Made by a program: the position numbers and the translations under genes
Shown here: in pieces, positions 1-7,145 of the stretch
Position numbering within the stretch: position 1 is the stretch's first letter
How the letters are laid out: each line of letters begins with the position of its first letter
The notes under the pieces: model-generated
What the model saw: only the letters and a program-made list of their open reading frames with translations
Told to the model about the DNA's origin: nothing
Database searches by the model: none
From: Neolewinella antarctica
GTDB taxonomy: Bacteria > Bacteroidota > Bacteroidia > Chitinophagales > Saprospiraceae
Assembly: GCF_011927835.1 (NCBI RefSeq)
Contig: NZ_JAATJH010000002.1
Location: 434,001 to 498,000 of the forward strand
Direction: 5' to 3'
DNA: 64,000 nt

Positions 1-510
1 CGACGCCCTCGAGGGGATCACGCTCTGTGAAATCAGGATTTATCGGGCGGCCCTGCCCCGATAGAATGGGCGTCCACAGGGTGAAAAGTAGTAGAAGTTG
101 TAAATGGCTCATTCGGTGGTGAAAATATCTTAAAAGAAAAAGTTTGACTCCTAATTTGCATTTTGGAACGGTAAGGTGCCATAAACTGCGTGTGAAGTGG
201 AAATACCGGTAGATTAGTTGGCGGATGGCTCTTACGTTAGTGTATCATTCGGCGTATCCGCGCGGTGCAAGTTGATAAATATTTTACTGCTGGGTTGTAC
301 AAATACAATAATTATCGCATATTTGTCTTACTGTCGTCGGTAAAGCTACTTCGCTTGTTCCGTAGACGGTTTATACTTTATGGGATACTGGCACAAGTGG
401 CCATCATCTCACTTTCAACATAGCACAGCGTTCGCCAGGAGCGACCTACTTCGTCTTCTGTATTTATCCCTGGCATTGACGTTTCTCTCATTTAAACCTA
501 GTTTTTTCTT
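1..510. other. Intergenic stretch with no gene seen
   Basis: No reading frame of convincing length or composition is present on either strand. The stretch is moderately A+T-rich and lies before a possible small-RNA unit that ends at the terminator at 617-648. The window starts inside this spacer, so the upstream gene is not visible. Confidence 0.5.
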
Positions 511-513
511 TTT

Positions 514-648
514 TATATTTACCTACTTCAGGCAGTAACACAAGTCTCTCACTGAAACTGACCAAACTTATTTGCACGTAAGCGTTGCTAACGCCGAAGA
601 TTCTTTTAGTAGGAAGCCGCCCCCGAGCAATCGGGGGCGGTTTCTTCA
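514..648 (+). ncRNA. Possible small RNA ending in a strong terminator
   Basis: A near-consensus -7 element (TATATTTA, 514-521) is followed by about 125 bases without an open frame. These contain a small hairpin (GCGTT/AACGC, near 579-591) and end at a perfect intrinsic terminator at 617-640. A terminator with no coding gene in front of it suggests a short transcript. No known RNA family was recognised and no good -33 element is visible. This is inference from layout only. Confidence 0.25.
617..648 (+). terminator. Intrinsic terminator
   Basis: A 10-bp perfect stem (CCGCCCCCGA / TCGGGGGCGG) with the loop GCAA is followed by TTTCTTC. It points along the + strand and has no obvious protein gene upstream of it. 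Confidence 0.8.
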
Positions 649-693
649 TTCAAAAAGAAACTTTTCCCAAGTTAAAAATATTTGATGGTCACC

Positions 694-724
694 TTGTCTA
701 TTTACGATAACCGAATTACCTTTG
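694..724 (+). promoter_or_regulatory. Promoter of tRNA-Lys
   Basis: TTG at 694-696, a 20-base spacer and TACCTTTG at 717-724 match the Bacteroidota housekeeping promoter (TTG-N19/21-TAnnTTTG). Transcription would start near 731, about 20 bases before the tRNA. Confidence 0.7.
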
Positions 725-750
725 CGTCGCTTTAGAGATGAAGTAGTGAT

Positions 751-824
751 GATTCCTTAGCTCAGCCGGTTAGAGCATCTGACTTTTAATCAGAGGGTCC
801 TGGGTTCGATCCCCAGAGGGGTCA
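751..824 (+). tRNA. tRNA-Lys (anticodon TTT)
   Basis: A complete cloverleaf can be drawn by hand. The 7-bp acceptor is GATTCCT/AGGGGTC with two G-T pairs. The D-arm contains AGCTCAGCCGGTTAGAGC. The anticodon stem is TCTGA/TCAGA with loop CTTTTAA, giving anticodon TTT. The T-arm is CTGGG-TTCGATC-CCCAG and the discriminator base is A. The 3' CCA is not encoded, as is usual in the phylum. It has its own promoter and is followed at once by a terminator, so it is a single-gene transcript. Confidence 0.95.
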
Positions 825-831
825 CTTTATA

Positions 832-866
832 AAACCTCGTTCGCTAACGCGAACGGGGTTTTTTTG
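832..866 (+). terminator. Terminator of tRNA-Lys
   Basis: The stem AACC-CGTTCGC/GCGAACG-GGTT with loop TAAC is followed by a run of T, directly after the tRNA. Confidence 0.85.
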
Positions 867-882
867 GTCGCGCCACGTGCGC

Positions 883-962
883 TTAGACGCTTCGCTTGCA
901 GACTGCCGTATGTTTTAGCCGTGCGGCCGTCACCCGCGGTAGCCTAAAAGCGAAGCGTCTAA
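883..962. repeat. Inverted repeat, 15-bp arms
   Basis: TTAGACGCTTCGCTT (883-897) is perfectly repeated in inverse at 948-962, with 50 bases between the arms. It sits between the tRNA-Lys terminator and the rpsO terminator. No target duplication was found, so it may be a structural or mobile-element remnant. Confidence 0.7.
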
Positions 963-1001
963 TCAGCGTAGCCCGCCTGAAAGCATTGTTTCGCACAAAC
1001 A

Positions 1002-1036
1002 AAAATCCCCACCCAGCGAAGCTGAGCGGGGATTTT
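1002..1036 (-). terminator. Terminator of rpsO
   Basis: AAAATCCCC and GGGGATTTT form the base of a hairpin just beyond the rpsO stop codon. Read on the - strand it ends in a T run. Confidence 0.7.
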
Positions 1037-1057
1037 CCTTTACGCGAACAATGCGTT

Positions 1058-1333
1058 CTACTTACGGATGCCGAGTTTGGCGATCAACTCCCGGTAACCG
1101 GTCAGGTTCTTCTTTTGGAGGTAGGCGAGGTGGCGGCGGCGCTGGCCTACGAGACTCAACAGGGCCTTCCGGCTGCTGTGGTCCTTCCGGTGGCGCTGGA
1201 GGTGCTCGCTGAGCTCCTGGATGCGGTAGGTGAATAGGGCGATTTGGCCCTCGGTGTTGCCGGTGTTCTTGGCGTCGCCAGCGTATTCGGCGAAGATTTC
1301 TTCGATCTTCTCTTTAGCAAGATATACTGCCAT
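1058..1333 (-). CDS. rpsO: 30S ribosomal protein S15
   Basis: This is the 91-residue ribosomal protein S15, which binds 16S rRNA early in assembly of the platform of the small subunit. The family start (MAVYLAKEK) fits the ATG at 1333. An upstream in-frame ATG would add eight residues (MIPTSFFI) that S15 does not have, so the shorter form is preferred. The conserved parts are visible: NTGNTEGQIALFTYRI, LxxHLxxHRKDHSSRKALLSLVGQRR and the tail YRELIAKLGIRK. It is a single-gene unit on the - strand with a likely promoter (TACCTTCG on the - strand, near 1393-1400) and a terminator downstream. Confidence 0.97.
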   Translation of the reverse strand: MAVYLAKEKIEEIFAEYAGDAKNTGNTEGQIALFTYRIQELSEHLQRHRKDHSSRKALLSLVGQRRRHLAYLQKKNLTGYRELIAKLGIRK

Positions 1334-1583
1334 AATAAAAAAGCTTGTGGGGATCACGTGGATCGGGTGAAGCGAAATTAGTTTCGGGGCACGAAGGTAC
1401 GAGGAAAAGGGGAGAATGGGAAATCTTTGGCGTGGGCGCGGGCTCCGGCACTACGTACGTAAACGAGACCCAAGGCAATGACCGGCTACGCCACCATTCT
1501 AAGCTGCCCGTTTATCCTTAACGGGGGCGGACGGTAATTCTTCCGGGCCGTATAAACCAACTGACATCATTGAGGTGCACGTA

Positions 1584-1626
1584 CCTACCGGCCTACGAGT
1601 CTACCGCCTATCAGCCTACCAACCTA
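1584..1626. repeat. Degenerate CTACCGC/CCTACC heptamer cluster
   Basis: The repeated words CCTACCGGCCTAC, CTACCGCCTATC, GCCTACC and CCTACC lie against the stop codon of the MscS gene. The same word family recurs at 5728-5757, 40041-40181 and 46686-46818. Confidence 0.6.
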
Positions 1627-2469
1627 CCCCCCTCCAACCCGCTTCCCCGCCAAATGACTAAACACCACCCGCACCGTCTTCCGCTTAATGTCCCGCTGTA
1701 ACTCCCGGTCGAAGCGCTGGAGGCGGTACTGGAATTTAAGTTCTAGTGAGTCCTTGTGCATGGCAACGACTCGTAGATTAAAGGATTCCGGCTCGATGTA
1801 TTCGTCGAACTCCGTAAGCGCCGCCGCCAGGTCGCTTTCGAGTTGCTCGATGGAGTCTACGTTGTTGATGTTCACCTCGAAATCGACACTCATCGCGCGG
1901 GTATCCCGTCGGGTGTAGTTGATGATTTCGGAGTTGTAGACTTTGCCGTTGGGGATCAGAACGGAGTCGTCGTTGTCGTTCAGCAGGCGGATCTTGAGGA
2001 TTTGCAGCTCGGTAATCTTGCCCTTGTACTCGCCCATCTTGACGTAGTCGTTGATCTCGAAGTTGCGGCTAAAGCTGAAGTAAAGGCCGACCAGGAAGTC
2101 GTTGATGTATTCTTTGGTGATAATCGCGATGGCCGCCGCGACGATGCTCATCGACGTCAGCAACGTCTGTGGGTCGACCCCGAAGAACCGAAAAGCGTAC
2201 ACCAGCCCACCGAAAGTCATGACAACCTTGGCGATGTTATCGATGCCGTACTCAAAATTACCCTTTATGCCCCGGTCCCGCCAAAATTTAGGCGCGTACC
2301 AGAGCCCGATGAGTCGCCGCAAAGCATCGACGAAGGCAAGGAAAATCATGAACTCCGCCAACAGTGCGAGGCCGTCCGGGTAACCTTTTAACCACTTGAG
2401 TAGCCGACTTCCGTAGAGGAAGTACACACCGATCAGAATGATCTCCAGAACGAATAGGACGTACCGCAT
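1624..2469 (-). CDS. MscS-family mechanosensitive ion channel
   Basis: This 281-residue membrane protein belongs to the small-conductance mechanosensitive channel family, which opens under membrane tension and releases solutes during osmotic downshock. Three hydrophobic segments are visible, near residues 3-22, 35-52 and 83-120. The third runs into the MscS core with SIVAAAIAIITKEYINDFLVGL, followed by the beta-domain NFEINDYVKMGEYKGKITELQILKIRL and NGKVYNSEIINY. The C-terminal alpha/beta part is short. A -7 box (TACCTTTG on the - strand, plus positions 2493-2500) lies only about 25 bases before the start codon, so the leader would be very short. It is not the same as the second MscS-like gene at 34610-35470. 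Confidence 0.9.
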   Translation of the reverse strand: MRYVLFVLEIILIGVYFLYGSRLLKWLKGYPDGLALLAEFMIFLAFVDALRRLIGLWYAPKFWRDRGIKGNFEYGIDNIAKVVMTFGGLVYAFRFFGVDPQTLLTSMSIVAAAIAIITKEYINDFLVGLYFSFSRNFEINDYVKMGEYKGKITELQILKIRLLNDNDDSVLIPNGKVYNSEIINYTRRDTRAMSVDFEVNINNVDSIEQLESDLAAALTEFDEYIEPESFNLRVVAMHKDSLELKFQYRLQRFDRELQRDIKRKTVRVVFSHLAGKRVGGG

Positions 2470-2647
2470 GGCGAAGCTTGCTTTGACGGCGGCAAAGGTA
2501 GCGCAAACAAAACCCCTAATTCACAAGCCGTGCCCGCCCGCCGCCTGATTCCGCCGTCACCGGTTGTTGTTAGTCTGAACTCCGTGGAAGAAGCAGCGTG
2601 CGCTACCGCTTGGGATCCGAGCCTGGGTTACGGAACGAGCAGCCGAC

Positions 2648-3922
2648 CTACCGAACCCGCCACCGCAGCGTCTCGGTGCCGAAGGGAAAGCGAATGAAGT
2701 ACACACCCGGAGTGAGGTTGGGTAATGTGTTGGTTCCCTCCCCAAGCGAAAGGGTGGCCATGCGCCGGCCGTTTGCGTCAATGATCCAGGCCGCCTGCGG
2801 ACCGTCTTTGGGCACGGCAAGCGTCGCTCCTCCGTCAGCATATTGCACCCGCGGCCGCGCCCCCGGCTCCGCCAAAGGAGGTGCCGTCAACCAGGGGCTC
2901 CAGGTGGCAATGCCCGAAAAATCAGTGAAGCGCAGGCGGTAGTAGAACCACCGGACGCGGTCGGTCGGCGTGTGCTCCAGCGCACCGGAAAATCTGGATG
3001 CGCCGGTAAGCCTCGTCAATAACCCCGCCTCCGTCTGGGCGTAACCACCGTGGAGTTCGACCGTGCTCGGGAGCTCGCCGTAAACCTGATACCACACCCG
3101 ATCGACACGTTTGCCCCGCTCCAAACCAACGCTCGTGATCTCGATCGGCAAACTGGCGGATTCCGCCGCAACGGCCCAGCAGAGCGCGTCGCGCAAATGC
3201 AGGCGAAAGTTATTATTTGGTTCGGTGTAGTTGCCGGCGGCGTGGCCGAGGCCGGTGTAGAAGGAGCGACCGCCAGAACCGAACTCCTGGAACCAACTGA
3301 TGGGCCGCGGGGCGTCGTAGGGTGCGTCGCCCGTGCTGCGGACGCTCAGTACCGGGGTGATCGTTTTCACCAATCCGGTATCCGGCCAGTAGTAATATTC
3401 TTCCTGCTTGGGGTAGGTGCTTGGTAGCTCGGCCGTGCTCGGGTGGTCCCCCACAACGTCCATCGTGCCGTTAAAACGGTTCGACGTGTGGGCGGGGCTG
3501 TTGCGTCGCTGGCCGCCCATCAAGCCGGTGTAATACGGGAAACTGCCGTCGCGGTACATGTCCGTCGCCGCGTGAATACCCAGCACGCCGCCACCGCCGG
3601 CTACGTACTGCTTCAGGTGCTGACGTTGGGTCGCCGTGAAGGGAATGTTGCCGCTTGTATTGGCGAAAATGATGACTTGAAAAGACCTCAATTCTGCTAA
3701 ATCATCGAAGACGGTTAACTCGCGCGTATCCACAACCGTAAAGTTCTCGTCCGCGCCGATGGCGGAAAACATGGCGGCGCTTTCGTCGCGGGTGCGGTGA
3801 TCGAAACCGGCGGTTTCGGTGAAGTGAAGCACCCGAAATGTTCGGGAGCTACCGCAGGTGTTTTGGGCGGCTAAGGGCAGGGAAACGAAGGAAACAAAAA
3901 GAAGCAAAGCAAAGTGACGCAT
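2648..3922 (-). CDS. Secreted ThuA-domain protein with T9SS-type tail
   Basis: A 424-residue exported protein. The first 19 residues form a signal peptide ending LAAQ. Residues 28-250 form a ThuA-like domain, a class I glutamine-amidotransferase-like fold found in trehalose-utilisation and sugar-related proteins. Typical blocks are FRVLHFTETAGFDH near the start, VIIFANTSGNIPFT, GGGVLGIHAATD, GDHPST, and GRSFYTGLGHAAGNY near the end. A fibronectin-like stretch follows, then a C-terminal PGVYFIRFPFGTETLRWRVR that resembles a type A T9SS sorting tail. The substrate cannot be read from sequence. A one-mismatch copy of the dispersed GC motif (2845-2860) lies in frame just before the tail, coding for part of GARPRVQYADG. 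Confidence 0.85.
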   Translation of the reverse strand: MRHFALLLFVSFVSLPLAAQNTCGSSRTFRVLHFTETAGFDHRTRDESAAMFSAIGADENFTVVDTRELTVFDDLAELRSFQVIIFANTSGNIPFTATQRQHLKQYVAGGGGVLGIHAATDMYRDGSFPYYTGLMGGQRRNSPAHTSNRFNGTMDVVGDHPSTAELPSTYPKQEEYYYWPDTGLVKTITPVLSVRSTGDAPYDAPRPISWFQEFGSGGRSFYTGLGHAAGNYTEPNNNFRLHLRDALCWAVAAESASLPIEITSVGLERGKRVDRVWYQVYGELPSTVELHGGYAQTEAGLLTRLTGASRFSGALEHTPTDRVRWFYYRLRFTDFSGIATWSPWLTAPPLAEPGARPRVQYADGGATLAVPKDGPQAAWIIDANGRRMATLSLGEGTNTLPNLTPGVYFIRFPFGTETLRWRVR

Positions 3923-4119
3923 CGTTGGAAAGAGTTTTGGGGCCGTGCGTTCACCGCGGAAGGTCGGAAATTATTCGGAGAAAACGTTACCATTAAGGAT
4001 CCGCTCCGCGACATAAACCAGCTTTCAGTCCCCTTAACGAGTAGCCGCCTTTGCCGCCACGGACCGCCGAACCTAATTATGGCTGGAACCCTACGCTCAC
4101 TAGCCAGAAGCCAACGAAT
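3923..4119. other. Spacer between divergent ThuA and creD genes
   Basis: No gene is seen. The spacer lies between two divergently transcribed genes and leads into the palindromic promoter of creD. Confidence 0.5.
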
Positions 4120-4160
4120 TATACTTTGTACAAAGAACTTCGAAAAACAAAGTATATTTG
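4120..4160 (+). promoter_or_regulatory. creD promoter with overlapping palindromic operator
   Basis: TATACTTTGT (4120-4129) and ACAAAGTATA (4147-4156) form a perfect 10-bp inverted repeat. The left arm also lies in a second palindrome, CTTTGTACAAAG (4124-4135). The right arm overlaps the -7 box TATATTTG (4153-4160). This layout, with a palindrome covering the core promoter, is typical of a repressor site. The cognate regulator is not in the window. Confidence 0.6.
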
Positions 4161-4203
4161 CATTGTCATTGCTCGGACTGAGACTTTTTGAGTAAAGACC
4201 CAA

Positions 4204-4277
4204 AACCCAAGACCCAAGACCCAAGACCCAAGACCCAAGACCCAAGACCCAAGACCCAAGACCCAAGACCCAAGACC
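4204..4277. repeat. GACCCAA heptanucleotide array
   Basis: Nine perfect tandem copies of GACCCAA (4211-4273) with partial copies at both ends. The array fills the creD leader and ends 13 bases before its ATG. A related GACCAAA array lies upstream of metF (31361-31443). Copy-number slippage here would change leader length, not the protein. Confidence 0.95.
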
Positions 4278-4290
4278 AAAACTCCTCCCC

Positions 4291-5694
4291 ATGCCCTTCT
4301 ACGAACGCCTAAATAACTGGATCAAAACCAGCCTAACCCTAAAGCTCGCCATCATCGGCATCCTGCTCCTGCTGTTGATGATCCCAACCTTGCTGATCGA
4401 CGAACTCATCAACGACCGCCGCCGCCTGCGGGACGCCGCCCAGGACGAGGTTGCCAGTAAATTCGGCCGCGAGCAGACGTTCGGTGGCCCGGTCGTTTCC
4501 GTTCCCTTTTCTCATAATGTGACCAACTACGCGGCCGACGGCAAAGCCATTATCTCCACTCGCACCGGCTACGCACACTTCCTGCCGGAAGACCTGGAGA
4601 TCGACGGCGAACTCGTGCCGGAGGAACGCCACCGGGGCATCTTCGTCGTCGTGCTCTACAATACCCAGTTTACGGTGACGGGCCACTTCGACGGGTTCGA
4701 CGCCGCCGCCCTCGACGTGCCCGAAGAAGCGTTGCGGTGGGAAGACGCCCGCTTCACCGTCGGCATTTCGGACATGACGGGCGTCGACGACGAGATCATG
4801 CTAAATTTCAAGGACTCTACGCTTAACCTCGGCCCGGGAACGGTCACGCGCGATATTTTTAATAGCGGCGCGAATGCCCCGATCAATCTCGACGGTACGG
4901 AGGGGCGGACGGAATTTAGCTTCGCCATCAACCTGAACGGTAGCTCAGGGCTGTACTTCCGGCCCTTCGGCGCCAAAACGACCGTCAACCTGGAAAGCGC
5001 CTGGCCCGACCCCAGCTTCGATGGCACTTACCTGCCGCAAGACTATACGTCGGCCGAGACCGGGTTCAATGCTAACTGGGAAGTCCTGCAGCTCAACCGG
5101 AACTATCCGCAGCAGGGCACGGGTGCCTTTACGCCGCGTTTCAATAACAATAACCGCGCGTACCCAGCTAGGGTCGAAGACATCGAAGGACCCGCCGCCA
5201 CCTACGGCGAAGACCGCTTTGGCGTCCGGCTGCTCCTGCCCGTTGACGAATACAGCAAGATCTACCGCAGCACCAACTACGCCCTGCTGTTCATCATCAT
5301 CACTTTCCTTACCTTTTTCTTCATCGAGGTGCTCAATAAAAAGCGTGTTCACCCCATCCAGTATTTGCTCATTGGCGCGGCGGTGATTCTGTTTTATGTG
5401 CTTTTATTGTCCATCAGCGAGCACCAGTATTTTGATGTGGCCTACTGGATTAGCGCGCTGACGATCACGGTCCTCATCACGGCTTATAGCTCTACGGTCC
5501 TGCGCAACACGCGGCTGACGGCGCTCGTCGGTGGGGTACTGCTGATCCTTTACGCGTATTTCTACAGCTTGTTGCAGTTGCAGGATTTTGCCTTACTGGT
5601 CGGCTCCGTCGGGTTGCTGATGATTTTGGCGACGATTATGTATTTGACGCGGAACATCGATTGGTACGGGCTGAATGGTGGGGGAGCGGAATAA
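4291..5694 (+). CDS. creD: CreD-family inner membrane protein
   Basis: A 467-residue CreD-family protein. In enterobacteria CreD is controlled by the CreBC two-component system and affects envelope stress and beta-lactam or colicin responses; the molecular activity is unknown. Visible features: one N-terminal membrane helix (about residues 14-40, LKLAIIGILLLLLMIPTLLI) followed by the family block DELINDRRRLRDAAQDEVASKFG; a large periplasmic beta-rich domain (about 45-330) containing YFRPFGAKTTVNLESAWPDPSFDG; and a cluster of about six hydrophobic helices at the C-terminus (about 330-460). The start ATG lies 13 bases after a heptamer array. The promoter is covered by palindromes. It appears to be a single-gene unit. 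Confidence 0.9.
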   Translation: MPFYERLNNWIKTSLTLKLAIIGILLLLLMIPTLLIDELINDRRRLRDAAQDEVASKFGREQTFGGPVVSVPFSHNVTNYAADGKAIISTRTGYAHFLPEDLEIDGELVPEERHRGIFVVVLYNTQFTVTGHFDGFDAAALDVPEEALRWEDARFTVGISDMTGVDDEIMLNFKDSTLNLGPGTVTRDIFNSGANAPINLDGTEGRTEFSFAINLNGSSGLYFRPFGAKTTVNLESAWPDPSFDGTYLPQDYTSAETGFNANWEVLQLNRNYPQQGTGAFTPRFNNNNRAYPARVEDIEGPAATYGEDRFGVRLLLPVDEYSKIYRSTNYALLFIIITFLTFFFIEVLNKKRVHPIQYLLIGAAVILFYVLLLSISEHQYFDVAYWISALTITVLITAYSSTVLRNTRLTALVGGVLLILYAYFYSLLQLQDFALLVGSVGLLMILATIMYLTRNIDWYGLNGGGAE

Positions 5695-5727
5695 GCCTGC
5701 TTCTTGCATATTTCACCGCACCCACGT

Positions 5728-5757
5728 CCGCCTACCACCTAATTTCATACCGCCTAA
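5728..5757. repeat. Degenerate CCGCCTA cluster
   Basis: CCGCCTACCACCTA and ACCGCCTAA lie just downstream of creD. This is the same word family as the arrays at 40041-40181 and 46686-46818. Confidence 0.4.
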
Positions 5758-5761
5758 TAAT

Positions 5762-5777
5762 GCGCGGTCGCGGGTGC
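5762..5777 (+). repeat. Dispersed GC motif, exact copy
   Basis: GCGCGGTCGCGGGTGC followed by AAG. Exact copies of the 16-mer are also at 31326, 36506, 37624 (inverse), 46878 (inverse), 62930 and 63174 (inverse). Confidence 0.95.
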
Positions 5778-5788
5778 AAGGGGATTTA

Positions 5789-5984
5789 GAGCATGTTGGG
5801 ACTTTAGCTTCCGGCCTTGTTTTGGCCACTTTTTCGGTGGTCTTCGTTAGTAAAATCCTCATTCCCCGATAGCTATCGGGGTGGCTAAACTCCGGTTTTG
5901 CTGCCTTAACCATCACAAAACTGTCTCACCACGCAGTAGCAGCGTAGCTAAAACCGACCAGGAATCCAAAGTCCTAACATGCTC
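5789..5984. mobile_element. Inverted-repeat-bounded element, about 196 bp
   Basis: GAGCATGTTGGGACTTT (5789-5805) matches the inverse of 5968-5984 with one mismatch in 17. TTA flanks both ends (5786-5788 and 5985-5987), which could be a 3-bp target duplication. The palindrome CCCCGATAGCTATCGGGG (5864-5881) sits close to its centre. There is no reading frame inside. It looks like a non-autonomous miniature element; its mobility is inferred. Confidence 0.5.
5864..5881. repeat. Dispersed 18-bp palindrome
   Basis: CCCCGATAGCTATCGGGG, a perfect palindrome. Exact copies are at 32627-32644 and 32871-32888 inside broken tRNA-Met genes; variants are at 41295-41314 and 44193-44210. Confidence 0.95.
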
Positions 5985-6011
5985 TTAGTGTGGCAATTCC
6001 AGTTAATTACT

Positions 6012-6613
6012 TCACGGTCTTATCATCGGGAAGGGGTCGGGCGGGATACGATTTCTAAATAAGTGAGAGAACACTATATCTCCTGGAAAGGGATTTACGT
6101 ACCGAAGGTCTGTTATTTGTAAGAAGTCTTTATCGTTGCGGGAGATGAGTGTTAGATCACTAACAATAGCTGTTGCTGCAATCACGGCATCAGGTAGCTT
6201 AATATTGTAATGTCTGTGAATTTCGATTGCTTTCTCTTTGACATAATCGTCAAGTTCCAGACAGGTCAATTCTTTTACATAACTGACCTTACGCAACCGG
6301 ATTATGCCACATAAACACACAAACACAAAAGAATAAGTAAATGGCGCTTCGGCGTAGCTATGCACCACATTTTTGTGCTTTTGTGTTTATGTGGCGAAAT
6401 AATCTGCGTAACATTAGTTACATAATTTTCAGCAATCAAGTTTTCCTGCTGGGTGCCATTCTTAAAACCCCTTACTTCTATCTCACTTATAATAGAGATA
6501 GCAATCGAGGCGGGGTGGGTATACCGCTGCAAAATCTTTTTGATTTTAACCGGAAGTGAACCGTTGATCACGTAGATGACGATGTTTGTATCCCAGAGAT
6601 GAGTTAAAGCCAT
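6012..6613 (-). pseudogene. vapC: vapC-type PIN-domain toxin, split by a 135-bp insertion
   Basis: The two halves of a PIN-domain ribonuclease toxin are in different frames. The 5' half gives MALTHLWDTNIVIY to AENYV, with the first catalytic aspartate D8 and the acidic pair E44/E46. The 3' half resumes at KELTCLELDD and contains IKLPDAVIAATAI and LTLISRNDKDF, supplying the remaining acidic residues. The break is an inverted-repeat element (6283-6417) flanked by an 8-bp duplication. Removing the element and one duplicate joins the halves in frame as ENYV-KELT and restores a protein of about 152 residues with all PIN acids. As it stands the toxin should be inactive. The ATG overlaps the end of the antitoxin gene by 10 bases. 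Confidence 0.88.
6275..6425. mobile_element. 135-bp miniature inverted-repeat element in vapC
   Basis: The element spans 6283-6417 and is flanked by an 8-bp direct repeat, TTACATAA (6275-6282 and 6418-6425). The ends are CTGACCTTACGCA and TGCGTAACATTAG; TTACGCA is exactly inverted at both ends. A longer inner inverted repeat begins GCCACATAAACAC (6306 on) and is matched by GTGTTTATGTGGC (6383-6395). It has no transposase gene, so it must depend on one supplied from elsewhere. A related element is at 53920-54038. Confidence 0.88.
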
Positions 6614-6930
6614 CCTTCACGTCCTTTCTCGATCTCTGCGTCAATTTGGTCGAGGGTCAGGTCCTTTCTCCAGGCTCCATAGTAACTCCAAAGACCAGTG
6701 TTCTTTGCATGGCTTTCATCGTGGTCCCAAACCCCTAAAAAATCCAACAGATTTTTTCGCTCCGTTTCAGGTTGTGATTCATTAGGCAGGTTCTCATTGG
6801 TGGAGGTGACGGGCGAGGGCGTTTCTTCGGATCGAATAATTCGCAGCACGTTTAACTTGCGTAAACCCTCCAGAATGTCCATCCCGTCCTCTTTAAGCAA
6901 CTCGATTTGTAATAGCATGGCTTTATTCAT
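6604..6930 (-). CDS. Antitoxin-like partner of the broken vapC
   Basis: A 108-residue, charged, soluble protein directly upstream of the PIN-toxin gene and overlapping it by 10 bases (the toxin ATG lies within the antitoxin's last codons). This coupling is typical of type II toxin-antitoxin pairs. No classic VapB DNA-binding fold (AbrB, RHH or Phd) was recognised with confidence. The N-terminal MNKAMLLQIELLKEDGMDILEGLRKL looks like a helical segment, and the C-terminal WSYYGAWRKDLTLDQIDAEIEKGREGWL is typical of toxin-wrapping tails. It appears intact although its toxin is not. The antitoxin role rests on the context. Confidence 0.65.
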   Translation of the reverse strand: MNKAMLLQIELLKEDGMDILEGLRKLNVLRIIRSEETPSPVTSTNENLPNESQPETERKNLLDFLGVWDHDESHAKNTGLWSYYGAWRKDLTLDQIDAEIEKGREGWL

Positions 6931-7145
6931 TTAGTCAAAATAACGAACTCAAGATAAGCATAGTTGCCGGATGAATGCTAGCCCCAAACCTTGCATCTAC
7001 GACCGCGCCCGCTTATTCAGGATAATCAGGACCCGTACTTTACCGACGTGCACCAGACGTTTTCTCACCCAGAACAGTATTGGCGGTCAACGGCAGGGCA
7101 TTGTCGTGATTTAAATCTATTTTGCAATTCTAATCAGCACCAGCC

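Noticed and set aside
896-1237. A + strand frame across rpsO
   Set aside because: Antisense shadow of rpsO and of the inverted repeat.
3871-4266. - strand frame through the GACCCAA array, reading repeated GLGSWVL words
   Set aside because: It is only the translation of the heptamer array; there is no promoter and it overlaps the creD leader.
4204-4277. Heptamer array as a CRISPR
   Set aside because: Units are 7 bases with no spacers, and no cas genes are present.
5864-5881. The palindrome as a transcription terminator or operator
   Set aside because: No T run follows and copies lie inside tRNA genes, so a dispersed repeat explains it better.
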